DNA of 64,000 nt. Source: Reichenbachiella sp. GTDB taxonomy: Bacteria; Bacteroidota; Bacteroidia; Cytophagales; Cyclobacteriaceae. Of the stretch, positions 7,192-16,060 are shown piece after piece. The stretch spans positions 2,032,001-2,096,000 of the forward strand of contig NZ_JAWPMM010000001.1 in NCBI RefSeq assembly GCF_033344935.1, in the 5' to 3' direction. The translations under genes were made by a program, and so were the position numbers. The notes beneath the pieces were generated by a model. The model worked only from the letters and a program-made list of their open reading frames with translations, was not told the origin of the DNA and did no database searches. How positions within the stretch are numbered: position 1 is the stretch's first letter; every line of letters begins with the position of its first letter.

Positions 7192-9396
7192 TCAGTGAAC
7201 AAGTAATCGTTGACTGAAGGTAGCAGATCCACTCTGAACAAAAACCAGATAGACGCCAGGGTTCAAATGTTCTAGCAAGGTCAAGGTCAAAGAAGTTTCT
7301 TCTTCAATTGATTGAAAAGAAACACTTTTCCCGGTATGGTCATAGATGCTAACCAATGTTGGTTGCTCTGATCTCTGATTGAGTTGGATGTTGAATTGAT
7401 GGCCGGTCAATGGATTTGGGTAGATGCTGATAGAAGAGTTGAATAGCGCTTGTACACTTACAGGAGTGAAAACTTCTGTCTTTCCATCGAAGTCCGTTTG
7501 TCTCAATCGGTAATAAGATTCACCACTCAAAGGGCTAAAATCAGCGTAGGTATAAGTCAATTTTTCAGTTGAATGTCCCGCGCCATCGATTCGTGTAATT
7601 TCATAGTATTCAATACCATCAGATGAACGCTCTATGGTAAAATAATCATTGTCAGTTTCAGAAGAGGTAGACCATTGAACTTGTACTTGATCCATTTCAA
7701 ATTTTGCATCAAAGCTGAGTAATTTGATAGGAAGCGGCGAGTCTGTCGCATTGATGGATCCCAAATGAAAGCTATTAGTCAACTGTGCTAATGTCAGGCC
7801 AGTTCTGTCTACACTTGGATTAGAAGTGGAACCTCCAGCTCCACCATCAGTCCCAACTACTCCGCCGCTGGTCATCAGACGTAGGTCTGAGACGGCATCG
7901 ATGGTACCAAAACCTGTACCTTCTCCACGGAGATTGTAATTATCTCCACCAGCCAATCCACCACCTGTACTGACATTCCAGGAAGCCTGGTGCTGTCTGA
8001 CAATATCTGTACCATTGTCATCAATTGGGCCAATATCAACCGCTTGATCGCTGGTGGTAACAGATACCGTGATGGTACCTCCTGTAGCTGGAGCTGTAGC
8101 CGGTGTCACGTAAAAAGGTCTGGTGTTTTCATTAGCATCTGCCATTGGAAAGAGTCCTGCTACATCACCATTGGCTAGGGTCACCGCATCGTAGTACCGG
8201 ATAAAACTTCCGTTAAACAAATTTCCTGAGGTATAGCTTAACGAGCCTGGAGTAGCTGCAGCGGTGCCAAGAGTTAGTGAAAATGTTCCCAGATCTACAT
8301 TTCCCGAGGTCATGTCCAAAGTATTATCTATTTGAATAGCTCCAGTTATAGTTTTAGTACCAGATCCTGATATGGTTAAGTTATTATAGCTACCATCTGA
8401 AGGTGCAAAAACAACCTGATCTCCAGCTAAGTTATAGATGAATGAATTATTCGTAGCACTGCAATTAATTGTGGCAATGTTTGCATGTGACGTAGCAGTG
8501 GTGGTCCAAACTCCACCTGTCAGATTGCTAAAAGTTTCTGTGCCGCCAACATTTAGAAAATCTCCTGTATGCGTGAATGCACCTGAGTTATTGACGCTGA
8601 AATCAGCATTACTCATATTGAAGTTTCCAGTTAGACTGAGGGTATTAGTATTAGTTAATGTATTTCCGTCATCAGTATCATTGTTAGAAACAATCTGGCT
8701 GGTGATCGTAAGAGTACCATTATTGGTTAGTACACCATTAGTTCCATAAAGTCGAAGTTCTGTACATTGAATGTTGCCGTTATTTACAAATAAATTAGCA
8801 TCGCTGTTAAGCCTGAGTCTTACCATGCTGATAGCTGTACTTATGTTGTTGGTGACAGTACCTGTACCGGTAATTCTTAATTCACCATTGCCTGCATTCA
8901 TGCCAAGCGTACCTGAACCAGAAAGGGTTATATCATTTCCGGAATTTGTTTGTATTCTTCTTATATCACTTGCGGATCCATTCAGGATAAAATTTCCTCT
9001 AACGGTGATATCTGCATTATTTTGGCCATTGCCATCAATGGCACCATTAGCCTGAAGGTCAAGAGTAGATCCTCCACGAGTTCTTAAGCGAAGACCTGCA
9101 GCTGTATATTGCAATACGCTATTGCCATAAATGGTTAGATTATCGCTATCAGAGTCTACATCGAGATTAACAATAATCGCACCGCTTTCACCAATATGAA
9201 CATCTGTAGTATTACCCGGCGTATTGGTTGTAGCTGACCCACCCGGCGTATCAGACCATGTATTTGGATCACTCCAGTTCCCGCCATTCACTATCGCATA
9301 GCAAGGGTCGCAGGTTTGACCAATGCATAAATTTGTTAAAGAGAAGCTGATACCAATTAGTATGGTCAAAATTCTTACCAAAAAAGATTTATGCAT
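7192..9396 (-). CDS. T9SS-secreted beta-structured surface protein
   Basis: 734 aa when started at the ATG at 9396, which puts a clear signal peptide (MHKSFLVRILTILIGISFSL) at the N-terminus. An upstream in-frame start at 9459 would bury it. The middle (about 50-370) is a long series of short Gly/Asn/Thr-rich strands of the kind LTNNGTLTITSQIVSNND, typical of a parallel beta-helix or adhesin-like fold. Around 555-640 a fibronectin-like segment (VQWSTSSETDNDYFTIERS) appears. The end (about 660-734) is a Por secretion C-terminal sorting domain: IYPNPLTGHQFNIQL, a YDHTGK turn, and a final GVYLVFVQSG strand. It is presumably exported by the type IX system. Its stop lies 1 bp from the convergent flavoprotein stop. 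Confidence 0.85.
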   Translation of the reverse strand: MHKSFLVRILTILIGISFSLTNLCIGQTCDPCYAIVNGGNWSDPNTWSDTPGGSATTNTPGNTTDVHIGESGAIIVNLDVDSDSDNLTIYGNSVLQYTAAGLRLRTRGGSTLDLQANGAIDGNGQNNADITVRGNFILNGSASDIRRIQTNSGNDITLSGSGTLGMNAGNGELRITGTGTVTNNISTAISMVRLRLNSDANLFVNNGNIQCTELRLYGTNGVLTNNGTLTITSQIVSNNDTDDGNTLTNTNTLSLTGNFNMSNADFSVNNSGAFTHTGDFLNVGGTETFSNLTGGVWTTTATSHANIATINCSATNNSFIYNLAGDQVVFAPSDGSYNNLTISGSGTKTITGAIQIDNTLDMTSGNVDLGTFSLTLGTAAATPGSLSYTSGNLFNGSFIRYYDAVTLANGDVAGLFPMADANENTRPFYVTPATAPATGGTITVSVTTSDQAVDIGPIDDNGTDIVRQHQASWNVSTGGGLAGGDNYNLRGEGTGFGTIDAVSDLRLMTSGGVVGTDGGAGGSTSNPSVDRTGLTLAQLTNSFHLGSINATDSPLPIKLLSFDAKFEMDQVQVQWSTSSETDNDYFTIERSSDGIEYYEITRIDGAGHSTEKLTYTYADFSPLSGESYYRLRQTDFDGKTEVFTPVSVQALFNSSISIYPNPLTGHQFNIQLNQRSEQPTLVSIYDHTGKSVSFQSIEEETSLTLTLLEHLNPGVYLVFVQSGSATFSQRLLVH

Positions 9397-9554
9397 GTTT
9401 ACAATCAACAAAACTGAGCAGCGTTTATTCAATTTCCTTTTCAAAATATTACTTGCCAAAGGTAGTTGTCAATGATAACAATAATATTGACAAAATGAAT
9501 CCATTAGTCGATCAAGGAGATGATTTACTCGATTATTTTGTCAGATGAAATGAA

Positions 9555-10460
9555 TTATACGACTTTGTGATTGGCATCAAAAGCCTCTTTTGCTCTTTGG
9601 TATCCTAAATCAATCATGTGTGAAGCACGATCAAAGTCCAATGTTCCGCAAGCGTTTCGTGCAATTTTGATTTCTACGTCGGGAGGGTAGGTAGCGATTT
9701 TCATTCTGGCGATGGAGCTTTGCATCGTGTCAAATGCTCTGTCTGCTACTTCATACATACTCCAGTCTTTTTCTTTCGTTTCATCTGAGTCGCTGTATTT
9801 ATCAATGAAGTCTTTGATGTTTTGTTGAAATTTTCCCCAGCCGTTTTTTTCTTCGTCCTTTGAGTCTGATTTGGTCTCATTTTTTTTCAACAATGGTCCA
9901 CCCAGATTGACAGCGATAGTCAGATCTGTTTGGTCATTGAAAGTAGGAGCTATGGGAACTGGATTAAGTACACCACCATCTATGAGCAGCTTGCCTTTAC
10001 TTTTTACAGGTGTGAAAAACAAGGGCAGCGAAATAGAAGCACGAATAGCATCAAAAACTGAACCTTTGTTGATCCACACTTCTTTTTGAGTGATCATATC
10101 GGCAGCCACAGCTGTAAAAGGAATATCCAAATTTTGAATCTGTGTGTCACCAATCAAATCTTTGAGTGTATCGATGACCTTATCTCCTTTGAAAATGCCA
10201 CCACTTCCCCAAGAAATATCGAGTAGGTTGGCCATGTCCATTTTAGTGATAGAGCACATCCATTCTTCCAAATCGGGAAGTTTTCCTGCGGCATATACCC
10301 CGCCGACCATCGCGCCTATAGAGCATCCAGCTATGGATTGGACATCGTAATTGTTTTCTTCTAGCCATTTGATTACGCCGATATGCGCCAAGCCTCTGGC
10401 GCCACCACTGCCTAATACTAGAGAAACTGATTTTTTTTCCTTGGTCGATTTTTTGTTCAT
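9555..10460 (-). CDS. Patatin-like phospholipase
   Basis: 301 aa. It has the oxyanion glycine-rich motif GSGGARGLAHIG (about 17-28), the nucleophile elbow GCSIG (about 45-49) and the catalytic Asp in DGGVLNPVP (about 160), giving the Ser-Asp dyad of patatin/RssA-type hydrolases. There is no signal peptide or Por domain, so it is the short cytoplasmic RssA-like form. A Lys/Asp/Glu-rich insertion lies at about 190-235. The substrate is probably membrane lipid acyl esters. It follows the LysR gene on the same strand with a 37-bp gap, but no functional tie is obvious. Confidence 0.9.
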   Translation of the reverse strand: MNKKSTKEKKSVSLVLGSGGARGLAHIGVIKWLEENNYDVQSIAGCSIGAMVGGVYAAGKLPDLEEWMCSITKMDMANLLDISWGSGGIFKGDKVIDTLKDLIGDTQIQNLDIPFTAVAADMITQKEVWINKGSVFDAIRASISLPLFFTPVKSKGKLLIDGGVLNPVPIAPTFNDQTDLTIAVNLGGPLLKKNETKSDSKDEEKNGWGKFQQNIKDFIDKYSDSDETKEKDWSMYEVADRAFDTMQSSIARMKIATYPPDVEIKIARNACGTLDFDRASHMIDLGYQRAKEAFDANHKVV

Positions 10461-10497
10461 GTGTTTTTCTTCTAGTTACAAGATAATAAAGCATCGA

Positions 10498-11421
10498 TTA
10501 AACCAATGGATTTAATGCCCAATTGAAATGTTCTTGTACGAGTCTGTCTTTGTTTTCTTCCATAAATTTGACCAGGGCCATTTGTGCTGGGGTCAATGAT
10601 TTTCCAGAAATGTATACCATATTCCATTGAGTAATAATCGGCAATCCCTTCAATGGATAGATTTTAACCTTTTCATTTTTTAATGCTGTTCGCAATCCAA
10701 TGAGTGGCACAATAGAAAATCCAATACCCGCATTTATGGTTTGTTTGATCGCTTCATTTGAAACCAGTGACATGGAAGAACTGACATTGATTTTGTGGTG
10801 ATTGAGGTATTGTTGCATGGCATTTCTTGTCGCAGATCCCTTTTCTCGGAAAAGTAGAGTTACCTTCTCCAGGTCTTTTGGTGCTTTCATCTTTCCTGTA
10901 AAATCTTCGTTTCCGAGCAAATAGAGCCTATTCTCCATCAATTCAACGGTGTTCAGTTTTATGTCTTCTGGTAGAACCGAAACAAGCGAAAAGTCCGTTT
11001 CATTCTTTACCAGTCCTTCCACCACCTTGTTTTTGTTGGATACATCAATGGAAATATTGACCCCAGGGTGCATGTCCATGAACGGTTTTAAGAAATAGGG
11101 TATGATATACTTGGCGGTGGAGACTACCGATATTTTTATACTACCAGATAACAATCCCTTGTACTGGTCTACAGTATGCTTAATCCCATCTGCTTCATCG
11201 AGAATTTTACGACATCTAATGGCTATGTCTTTCCCAAAATCAGTTATGTAAAGTTGTCTTCCTACCACCTCTGTAAGCGGAATGTCAAACTGATCTTGAA
11301 GTTTTTTTAGCTGAATAGAGATGGCTGGTTGGGTTAGATGAAGTTCTTCTGCCGCTTTCGTAATGCTCTGAAAATCAGTGACTGTAAGAAATATTTTCAG
11401 TTGGTGTAAAGTGTAATGCAT
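10498..11421 (-). CDS. LysR-type transcriptional regulator (CbbR/CmpR-like context)
   Basis: 307 aa. The N-terminal winged helix-turn-helix (about 1-60: FLTVTDFQSITKAAEELHLT, then QPAISIQLKKLQ) is followed by a periplasmic-binding-type effector domain (about 90-295). It diverges from the operon carrying an SbtA-type bicarbonate transporter. In autotrophs CmpR/CbbR LysR proteins control bicarbonate uptake or CO2 fixation, so it is likely the local activator of 11511-13067. A 15-bp palindrome sits 11 bp upstream of its own start codon. Confidence 0.92.
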   Translation of the reverse strand: MHYTLHQLKIFLTVTDFQSITKAAEELHLTQPAISIQLKKLQDQFDIPLTEVVGRQLYITDFGKDIAIRCRKILDEADGIKHTVDQYKGLLSGSIKISVVSTAKYIIPYFLKPFMDMHPGVNISIDVSNKNKVVEGLVKNETDFSLVSVLPEDIKLNTVELMENRLYLLGNEDFTGKMKAPKDLEKVTLLFREKGSATRNAMQQYLNHHKINVSSSMSLVSNEAIKQTINAGIGFSIVPLIGLRTALKNEKVKIYPLKGLPIITQWNMVYISGKSLTPAQMALVKFMEENKDRLVQEHFNWALNPLV

Positions 11422-11431
11422 TAATAATAGT

Positions 11432-11446
11432 TTATGTTAATCATAA
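11432..11446. promoter_or_regulatory. Candidate LysR operator
   Basis: TTATG-TTAAT-CATAA is a perfect inverted repeat in the short gap between the divergent LysR gene (start 11421) and the sbtA operon (start 11511). LysR proteins usually bind an interrupted palindrome at this place for autoregulation and activation of the divergent operon. Confidence 0.5.
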
Positions 11447-11480
11447 TATATTTAAATAAAAATTAATGAATATAAAAATG

Positions 11481-11488
11481 TACGTTTG
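11481..11488 (+). promoter_or_regulatory. Candidate Bacteroidota -7 promoter element
   Basis: TACGTTTG matches the Bacteroidota TAnnTTTG -7 box and lies 23 bp before the ATG at 11511. No convincing TTG -33 box is seen, which would fit an activator-dependent promoter downstream of the LysR site. Confidence 0.4.
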
Positions 11489-11510
11489 CTTCGAATTAAA
11501 CAAATAAACG

Positions 11511-11882
11511 ATGACTTTATTAACAAAAACTTACAACCAAAATCAAGGAGGATCAGCCCATGAGGTGAGTTCGACTTCGAAGAAAAACGGTCATGCTCAA
11601 TTGAGTATACAGATCAAATCGACACATGCACAAGAGAGTGCCATGCCTGAGGAACTGAAAAGACAAGTGCAAAAGAATGCACCCTCTCTGTATGAATTAT
11701 TTGATGATACGCTGAGAAGAAAAGGGGAGGCTCAATCTGTGACTAGTCGCTTTGTAGATGAGGACATATTGGAAGTAGAAGGGCTTTCCAATTTGACTTT
11801 GCATAGCTATGTCCTTGAAGCAGAAAAGCTTGGCAAAAAAGTAGAGTATATCAAAACACTTACGGTAAAGATATCTGACTAA
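11511..11882 (+). CDS. Hypothetical protein, first gene of sbtA operon
   Basis: 123 aa, soluble, with no signal peptide or membrane segment. The N-terminal 45 residues are polar and Gln/Ser/Lys-rich and probably disordered (SSTSKKNGHAQLSIQ). The rest is charged and probably helical-sheet mixed, ending LGKKVEYIKTLTVKISD. I do not recognise a family. It sits 5 bp before the bicarbonate transporter gene, in the place where cyanobacterial sbtA has a partner sbtB (a PII-like protein). Neither the length nor any visible motif shows it to be PII-like. Conservation with sbtA would suggest a regulatory subunit. Confidence 0.7.
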   Translation: MTLLTKTYNQNQGGSAHEVSSTSKKNGHAQLSIQIKSTHAQESAMPEELKRQVQKNAPSLYELFDDTLRRKGEAQSVTSRFVDEDILEVEGLSNLTLHSYVLEAEKLGKKVEYIKTLTVKISD

Positions 11883-11887
11883 TAGAG

Positions 11888-12859
11888 ATGGCGATTGAAA
11901 CACTCATTGAGAACCTGACCAACCCGGCGTTGCTGTTCTTCTTGCTAGGAATTATTGCTGTTCAGATCAAGAGCGATCTGCAGATTCCAGAAAACAGTTC
12001 GAAGTTTATTTCGATCTATCTTTTGCTTTCTATCGGTTTCAAGGGAGGACAGGAGCTGTCTCATAGCGGCATGAGTATGGAGCTTGTTTATAGTATGGGG
12101 TTGGGGCTTTTTTTGGCCTCACTTATACCTATCACTTCTTTTTTTCTACTAAAAAGAAAATTTAGTATAGAAAATGCCGGAGCGATCGCTGCCTCTTATG
12201 GTTCAGTTAGTGCAGTCACCTTTGTGACTTCCACAACTTTTCTGGACTTCGAAGGGATCAATTTTAATGGACACATGATTGCAGTAATGGCACTTATGGA
12301 AGCTCCTGCGATAATCGTAGGTGTCTTACTTATCAATTATTTTAAACGAGGTGAAAAGAAGAAGAGTACTTCGAACTTTTCTGATATCGTTTGGCATTCC
12401 GTGACCAACGGATCTGTGTTGTTGATATTAGGAAGTTTGCTCATCGGTTTTATGGCAACACCCGCACAGGCAGAAGGTATTAAGCCATTTACTACGGACA
12501 TTTTCAAGGGGTTTTTAGCTGTCTTTTTACTCGATATGGGATTGACCAGTGGGAAGCAGTTGTCTTCCATGTTGAACAAGGGCATGTATCCATTTCTTTT
12601 TTCGAGTGTCATGCCATTTATCAACGGCCTTCTGGCCTTATTGATCAGTATGCAAATTACAGATGCAGCGGGAAATCAATTGCTCTTCGCCATACTAGGC
12701 GCAAGTGCCTCATACATAGCAGTTCCGGCTGCCATGAGTCAGGCTGTACCAGAGGCAAACGCAGGGTTGTATTTGCCCATGGCCTTAGGTATCACTTTTC
12801 CTTTGAATGTGATCATTGGGATACCATTTTATTATTCAATCATATTAATGACATCTTAA
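11888..12859 (+). CDS. sbtA: Sodium-dependent bicarbonate transporter, SbtA family
   Basis: 323 aa inner-membrane protein with about ten hydrophobic segments in two halves. Family-like features include LSIGFKGGQELS in the first half, AASYGSVSAVTFVT at about 100, and LDMGLTSGKQL plus LGASASYIAVPAAM in the second half. SbtA proteins take up bicarbonate with Na+. It is preceded by a 123-aa protein and followed by a 65-aa membrane protein, and a LysR regulator diverges upstream. No carboxysome or RuBisCO gene is in the window, so the bicarbonate more likely serves carboxylations (anaplerosis, fatty acid synthesis) or pH balance. Confidence 0.88.
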   Translation: MAIETLIENLTNPALLFFLLGIIAVQIKSDLQIPENSSKFISIYLLLSIGFKGGQELSHSGMSMELVYSMGLGLFLASLIPITSFFLLKRKFSIENAGAIAASYGSVSAVTFVTSTTFLDFEGINFNGHMIAVMALMEAPAIIVGVLLINYFKRGEKKKSTSNFSDIVWHSVTNGSVLLILGSLLIGFMATPAQAEGIKPFTTDIFKGFLAVFLLDMGLTSGKQLSSMLNKGMYPFLFSSVMPFINGLLALLISMQITDAAGNQLLFAILGASASYIAVPAAMSQAVPEANAGLYLPMALGITFPLNVIIGIPFYYSIILMTS

Positions 12860-12869
12860 TTCTATCAAA

Positions 12870-13067
12870 ATGAATAAAATAAGAACACTACTTATCGGAG
12901 TAATCATAGGTGGGGCTATAGGGGCCAAGATTGGAACCTTACTGCCAATGATCATACAAATAGAAAACAGCCACTGGGAACTCATCGAAGGCGGACTATT
13001 CGTTGGAGGAATTATCGGACTGACAATGGCTTCGGTTATTGCAGTCAATGAAACAGAACAGTCATAA
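12870..13067 (+). CDS. Small glycine-rich membrane protein, last gene of sbtA operon
   Basis: 65 aa with two transmembrane stretches rich in Gly (LLIGVIIGGAIGAKIGTLL and GGLFVGGIIGLTMASVIAV) separated by a short polar loop. The GxxxG-type spacing suggests tight helix packing. It starts 10 bp after the sbtA stop and is followed by a strong terminator, so it belongs to the operon. The function is unknown. It may be an accessory subunit of the transporter or a glycine-zipper-like protein. Confidence 0.7.
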   Translation: MNKIRTLLIGVIIGGAIGAKIGTLLPMIIQIENSHWELIEGGLFVGGIIGLTMASVIAVNETEQS

Positions 13068-13116
13068 TATTTAGTAGAGTAGTTTAATTTTCATATTATC
13101 TGAGTTCAGTTCATAA

Positions 13117-13148
13117 GGGTACTGACCATATTGGTCAGTGCCTTTTTT
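13117..13148 (+). terminator. Rho-independent terminator of the sbtA operon
   Basis: The hairpin GGGTACTGACC / GGTCAGTGCC, with a 4-5 nt loop, is followed directly by TTTTTT. It lies about 50 bp after the last gene of the operon. Confidence 0.85.
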
Positions 13149-13193
13149 GTGATCTTTTAGTGAAAATTCTTATCAGGCCCGTATTAGGAAAGA

Positions 13194-13335
13194 TTATTGA
13201 TGGTCAAACTCCTTTCTTTTCAAGTTGTTGTTGAACTTGATATTCGACCAATTCACCAATATCCATGGTACATCTGTGACCTCAGTGTAACAAGCATATT
13301 TTTGCTTATGCATTTTGATTCTGGTAAAGGGGTTT
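13194..13335 (-). pseudogene. Remnant of a DUF6503-like lipoprotein gene (3' end only)
   Basis: The minus-strand reading frame ends ...TEVTDVPWILVNWSNIKFNNN, then LKRKEFDHQ and a stop. This closely matches the end of the intact gene at 14249-15064 (AEVTDAPWINVNWTDIKFNNG, then LTRTSFDKE). Only about 40 residues of the family's C-terminus remain. The upstream part runs into the DUF4386 gene. It is best read as the leftover of a duplicated copy. Confidence 0.7.
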
Positions 13336-13959
13336 CTAATTAGGAATTTGGTGTTTTTCTCCCTTGAATAACAACCAAATAGCAAGAGACATTTCCCCAA
13401 CAATACTAGGAATGGCAACGAGAGCAAGAAATATATCTGCATAATCGTCGTAATTCGCAAGAAGGAAATGTGCACTGGTGTCGACCATATACATCAGGCC
13501 AGCTAGTGCAAGAAAGATGGCAATCCATTTTGGTCTTTGTAGGATCACACTAAGGAGTAGGAGATGGATGCCAAAAAAGAATAGACCAATGAGCCAAATG
13601 GTGTTGAAGATATCTATTTGCCCCAGAATGGCTTCACTAGACGTCATACCCAGGGTCAGAGGGAGCGCAAATATGGCTACACCCATAATCGCTGCATGCA
13701 TCATCCTGAAGTAAGTACTTAGCTTGGTTAAAGGATGATCCTTGAATAATTCGCTCAATGTCCAGGCCACAACCACATCGAATACTACAGTGATCATAAA
13801 GGCCATTATCCCGAACCTGACCGTTTGATGATCTTGCTGTATCGTGCCTATTGGGTCTTGCAAAATCGCTTCGAGTACAAAAAAGTTAGCGAAGATCGCT
13901 GCAAAGAAAATGATCAGGTAACTAGCACCGGTAAGTTTGGAAAGGGTTCTTGGCGTCAT
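13336..13959 (-). CDS. DUF4386-like integral membrane protein
   Basis: 207 aa with about six hydrophobic segments. The opening PRTLSKLTGASYLIIFFAAI, the conserved-looking MMHAAIMG helix and the final VGEMSLAIWLLFKG are typical of the DUF4386 family found in Bacteroidota and Actinobacteria. No biochemical role is established. It lies between a 59-aa membrane protein gene and the remnant of a DUF6503 gene, all on the minus strand, in a locus that appears to have been duplicated. Confidence 0.8.
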   Translation of the reverse strand: MTPRTLSKLTGASYLIIFFAAIFANFFVLEAILQDPIGTIQQDHQTVRFGIMAFMITVVFDVVVAWTLSELFKDHPLTKLSTYFRMMHAAIMGVAIFALPLTLGMTSSEAILGQIDIFNTIWLIGLFFFGIHLLLLSVILQRPKWIAIFLALAGLMYMVDTSAHFLLANYDDYADIFLALVAIPSIVGEMSLAIWLLFKGEKHQIPN

Positions 13960-13997
13960 GGATTGAATTTGATATTAAAACACATATGTCATAGGAC

Positions 13998-14177
13998 TTA
14001 CTGTGAGCTATGATTTTTAGAGAATACCATGGCAATGATTAAACCAATCATGGCGATGATTCCCAAATATTGACCTGTGTTTTGAGACCAACTAAGATCA
14101 TTATAGTTCAATACAGTTATATGACCAATTAGTACACATGCAGCTCCGATGCCAAGGGTAACTCTGAATTTTTTCAT
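13998..14177 (-). CDS. Small two-helix membrane protein (59 aa), paralogue of 16061-16237
   Basis: An ATG at 14177 opens a 59-codon frame ending in TAA at 13998-14000. The product has two transmembrane helices around the centre LNYNDLSWSQNTGQYLGII. The 58-aa product at 16061-16237 shares this centre as INYNDLSWSRNTGAYLGII, with similar N-termini (MKKFR and MNKFR). Two independent copies conserving the same motif argue strongly that both are real genes. The function is unknown. Confidence 0.75.
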   Translation of the reverse strand: MKKFRVTLGIGAACVLIGHITVLNYNDLSWSQNTGQYLGIIAMIGLIIAMVFSKNHSSQ

Positions 14178-14248
14178 AAGGAAGGTTTTGTTTGGATCAA
14201 ATATATGAATTAACTCGATTACTCGAAGTAATCGAGTTAATCGAACAG

Positions 14249-15064
14249 TTATTCCTTGTCGAAGGATGTTCGAGTTAGACCATTATTAAACTTAATATCG
14301 GTCCAATTCACATTAATCCATGGCGCATCTGTGACCTCAGCCTCCCAGGTAGATTTTTTGTATCGGCGTTTGCTGGGGATGAGTAGTCCATCAATTTCCT
14401 CGTATTCTACTTGCATTAGCAAAGGCGTTTCTATCATATTGAAATCTACGACGGTGAACAGAAACTGATCTACCATAGAGGTGGTCTGATTGATGTACAC
14501 CTGATAAATGTCGGTAGGCTTCCCATCTTCGGAGTTGAAAGTGATTTTCACGATGTTGTACTTTTTGTTTTCTATGGTTGTTTCGCCCAAGTGCTCATAG
14601 TTCAATCCCGGATCGAGCAGTTTTTGAAACATAGCGAACCAGTAGAAATTAGTCTTTCTGTTGAACTGAGTCCGTTTTAGGTACTCTTCATTAGCCAAAT
14701 AGGTCCCGTCGTGTTGAAACCAAAACTCCTTGCCGTTGTACCCTTGAGTGAAGGTGCCTTCGAGGTCTGGTAGTGTTCTTTCGTGCTGGGTGTATTGCCC
14801 GATGGACAATTCGCCATCGAAAATGTATTTTTCTGTAGAGACATCGGTTTTGCCATCGGGTGTTTGATAGGTGTAGGTGTATACTACATCTTTTCTATCC
14901 AACAGATCTTGATAGCTACCCACCTTCTGTACCAGACCGTGGATCAGTTCATGTCCTTTGTTTTGAAATTGAACTGTTGGTGTTTCCTGTTTTTCGGAGG
15001 GTTTACTTTGGTTACAGGCGGATATTAATACAGGGATAAGGAATAAATAAAGCGCGTTTTTCAT
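14249..15064 (-). CDS. DUF6503-like lipoprotein
   Basis: 271 aa. The N-terminus MKNALYLFLIPVLISACNQS has a clear lipobox (LISAC), so it is probably an outer-membrane or periplasmic lipoprotein. The body is beta-rich with alternating Tyr/Trp/Lys (TYTYQTPDGKTDVSTEKYIF), resembling the LolA/LppX-like DUF6503 proteins of Bacteroidota. Its ATG overlaps the stop of the upstream 228-aa gene by 4 bp (ATGA), so the two are translationally coupled. A truncated paralogue lies at 13194-13335. The function is unknown; lipid carriage is a guess from fold resemblance. Confidence 0.72.
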   Translation of the reverse strand: MKNALYLFLIPVLISACNQSKPSEKQETPTVQFQNKGHELIHGLVQKVGSYQDLLDRKDVVYTYTYQTPDGKTDVSTEKYIFDGELSIGQYTQHERTLPDLEGTFTQGYNGKEFWFQHDGTYLANEEYLKRTQFNRKTNFYWFAMFQKLLDPGLNYEHLGETTIENKKYNIVKITFNSEDGKPTDIYQVYINQTTSMVDQFLFTVVDFNMIETPLLMQVEYEEIDGLLIPSKRRYKKSTWEAEVTDAPWINVNWTDIKFNNGLTRTSFDKE

Positions 15065-15747
15065 TGTGTTTTTATGTGATTAGTCAATCTGACTTTTAAT
15101 TTTTCGTTTAAATTTTTGATGTAATCTTTTCTTTCAATCAGATTAATTAGTTCCGTTTCAATTGTTTTTGTTTCTCTCAGTTTGGGAAAAGACAACTTAC
15201 CTTTTGCGATTGAATTAGTAATAAGAATATTGAAGTAATTATAGGTCAAAATCAATCTTTGAAGAAGATCAGTTTTGACTATTCTAAATCCCAATCGCTC
15301 GGCAGTTCTTGCGTTGAGAATATAACTTGTACCTCGAATTATTGTAGTTTGTTTATCGTCATTTTCTTCCATCAAGTTTAGCAGACCCTCGAGATATTGT
15401 TGAATGATAAAATTCATTCTTTGTATGCCCTTCAGTTTTTCATCAAACACAAATACATAATCAAACAAAGTACCTCCATGTATTTCGATCACTCCAGCTT
15501 TTGGCTTTTCAGCATAGAAAAGCAAGGAATGATAGTTTAGCTTTCCCTCTTTCTTGAGCGATGGAACATCAAAGAAAGGAGCTATAATGGACATGATCAC
15601 GGAAAATGTGAATATCCCTATCAGATAAATTTGAGTCTGCCAAGAGATGAAAATGAAAAATAGAAATACTAGCAGAGCTCCAGTGCCTATTAATACCTGT
15701 ATGAGAAGCTGTTGCTGTGGAGTCTTGGTGTAAAATTTATGCTGCAC
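15061..15747 (-). CDS. Hypothetical membrane protein, 228 aa
   Basis: Two adjacent N-terminal transmembrane helices (about 14-36 and 39-58) precede a soluble domain of about 165 residues. The domain is rich in Lys/Leu/Ile (GVIEIHGGTLFDYVFVFDEK; later ERLGFRIVKTDLLQRLIL). I do not recognise a family. It is coupled by a 4-bp overlap to the DUF6503 lipoprotein gene, which suggests the two act together at the envelope. An alternative is a remnant of a larger exported protein, but the frame is intact. Confidence 0.65.
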   Translation of the reverse strand: MQHKFYTKTPQQQLLIQVLIGTGALLVFLFFIFISWQTQIYLIGIFTFSVIMSIIAPFFDVPSLKKEGKLNYHSLLFYAEKPKAGVIEIHGGTLFDYVFVFDEKLKGIQRMNFIIQQYLEGLLNLMEENDDKQTTIIRGTSYILNARTAERLGFRIVKTDLLQRLILTYNYFNILITNSIAKGKLSFPKLRETKTIETELINLIERKDYIKNLNEKLKVRLTNHIKTQ

Positions 15748-16060
15748 TTGTTACTGAAATTTTATAGAGCGTTCTTAGGTCCAAAGGTTCAATTATACAT
15801 TTTTTAGGTACTATTGGTTTTCAATTCCTTACAATTCAAAAACACTTCATGTTTTTTACGATATGGTATTCTTTGATAATTAATCAAAAATCAAAGGTTT
15901 GAATTAATGTAAACCATGTACAAAGTCATAGGGGAAAGTGGGTTGATCTTTGGCCTCAAATGATTGGACGATAGCTTAACTAAATGTGTTGTAGATAAGT
16001 TCCTGAATTTGGGGAGTTGTGGACCTGGCTCATATTACAATATCTATTCAGTGCGATTTT
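15748..16060. other. Gene-free stretch
   Basis: No credible coding frame, RNA or long repeat was seen in this AT-rich stretch. A small palindrome (TTTGATAATTAATCAAA, about 15872) is the only local structure noticed. Confidence 0.5.
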
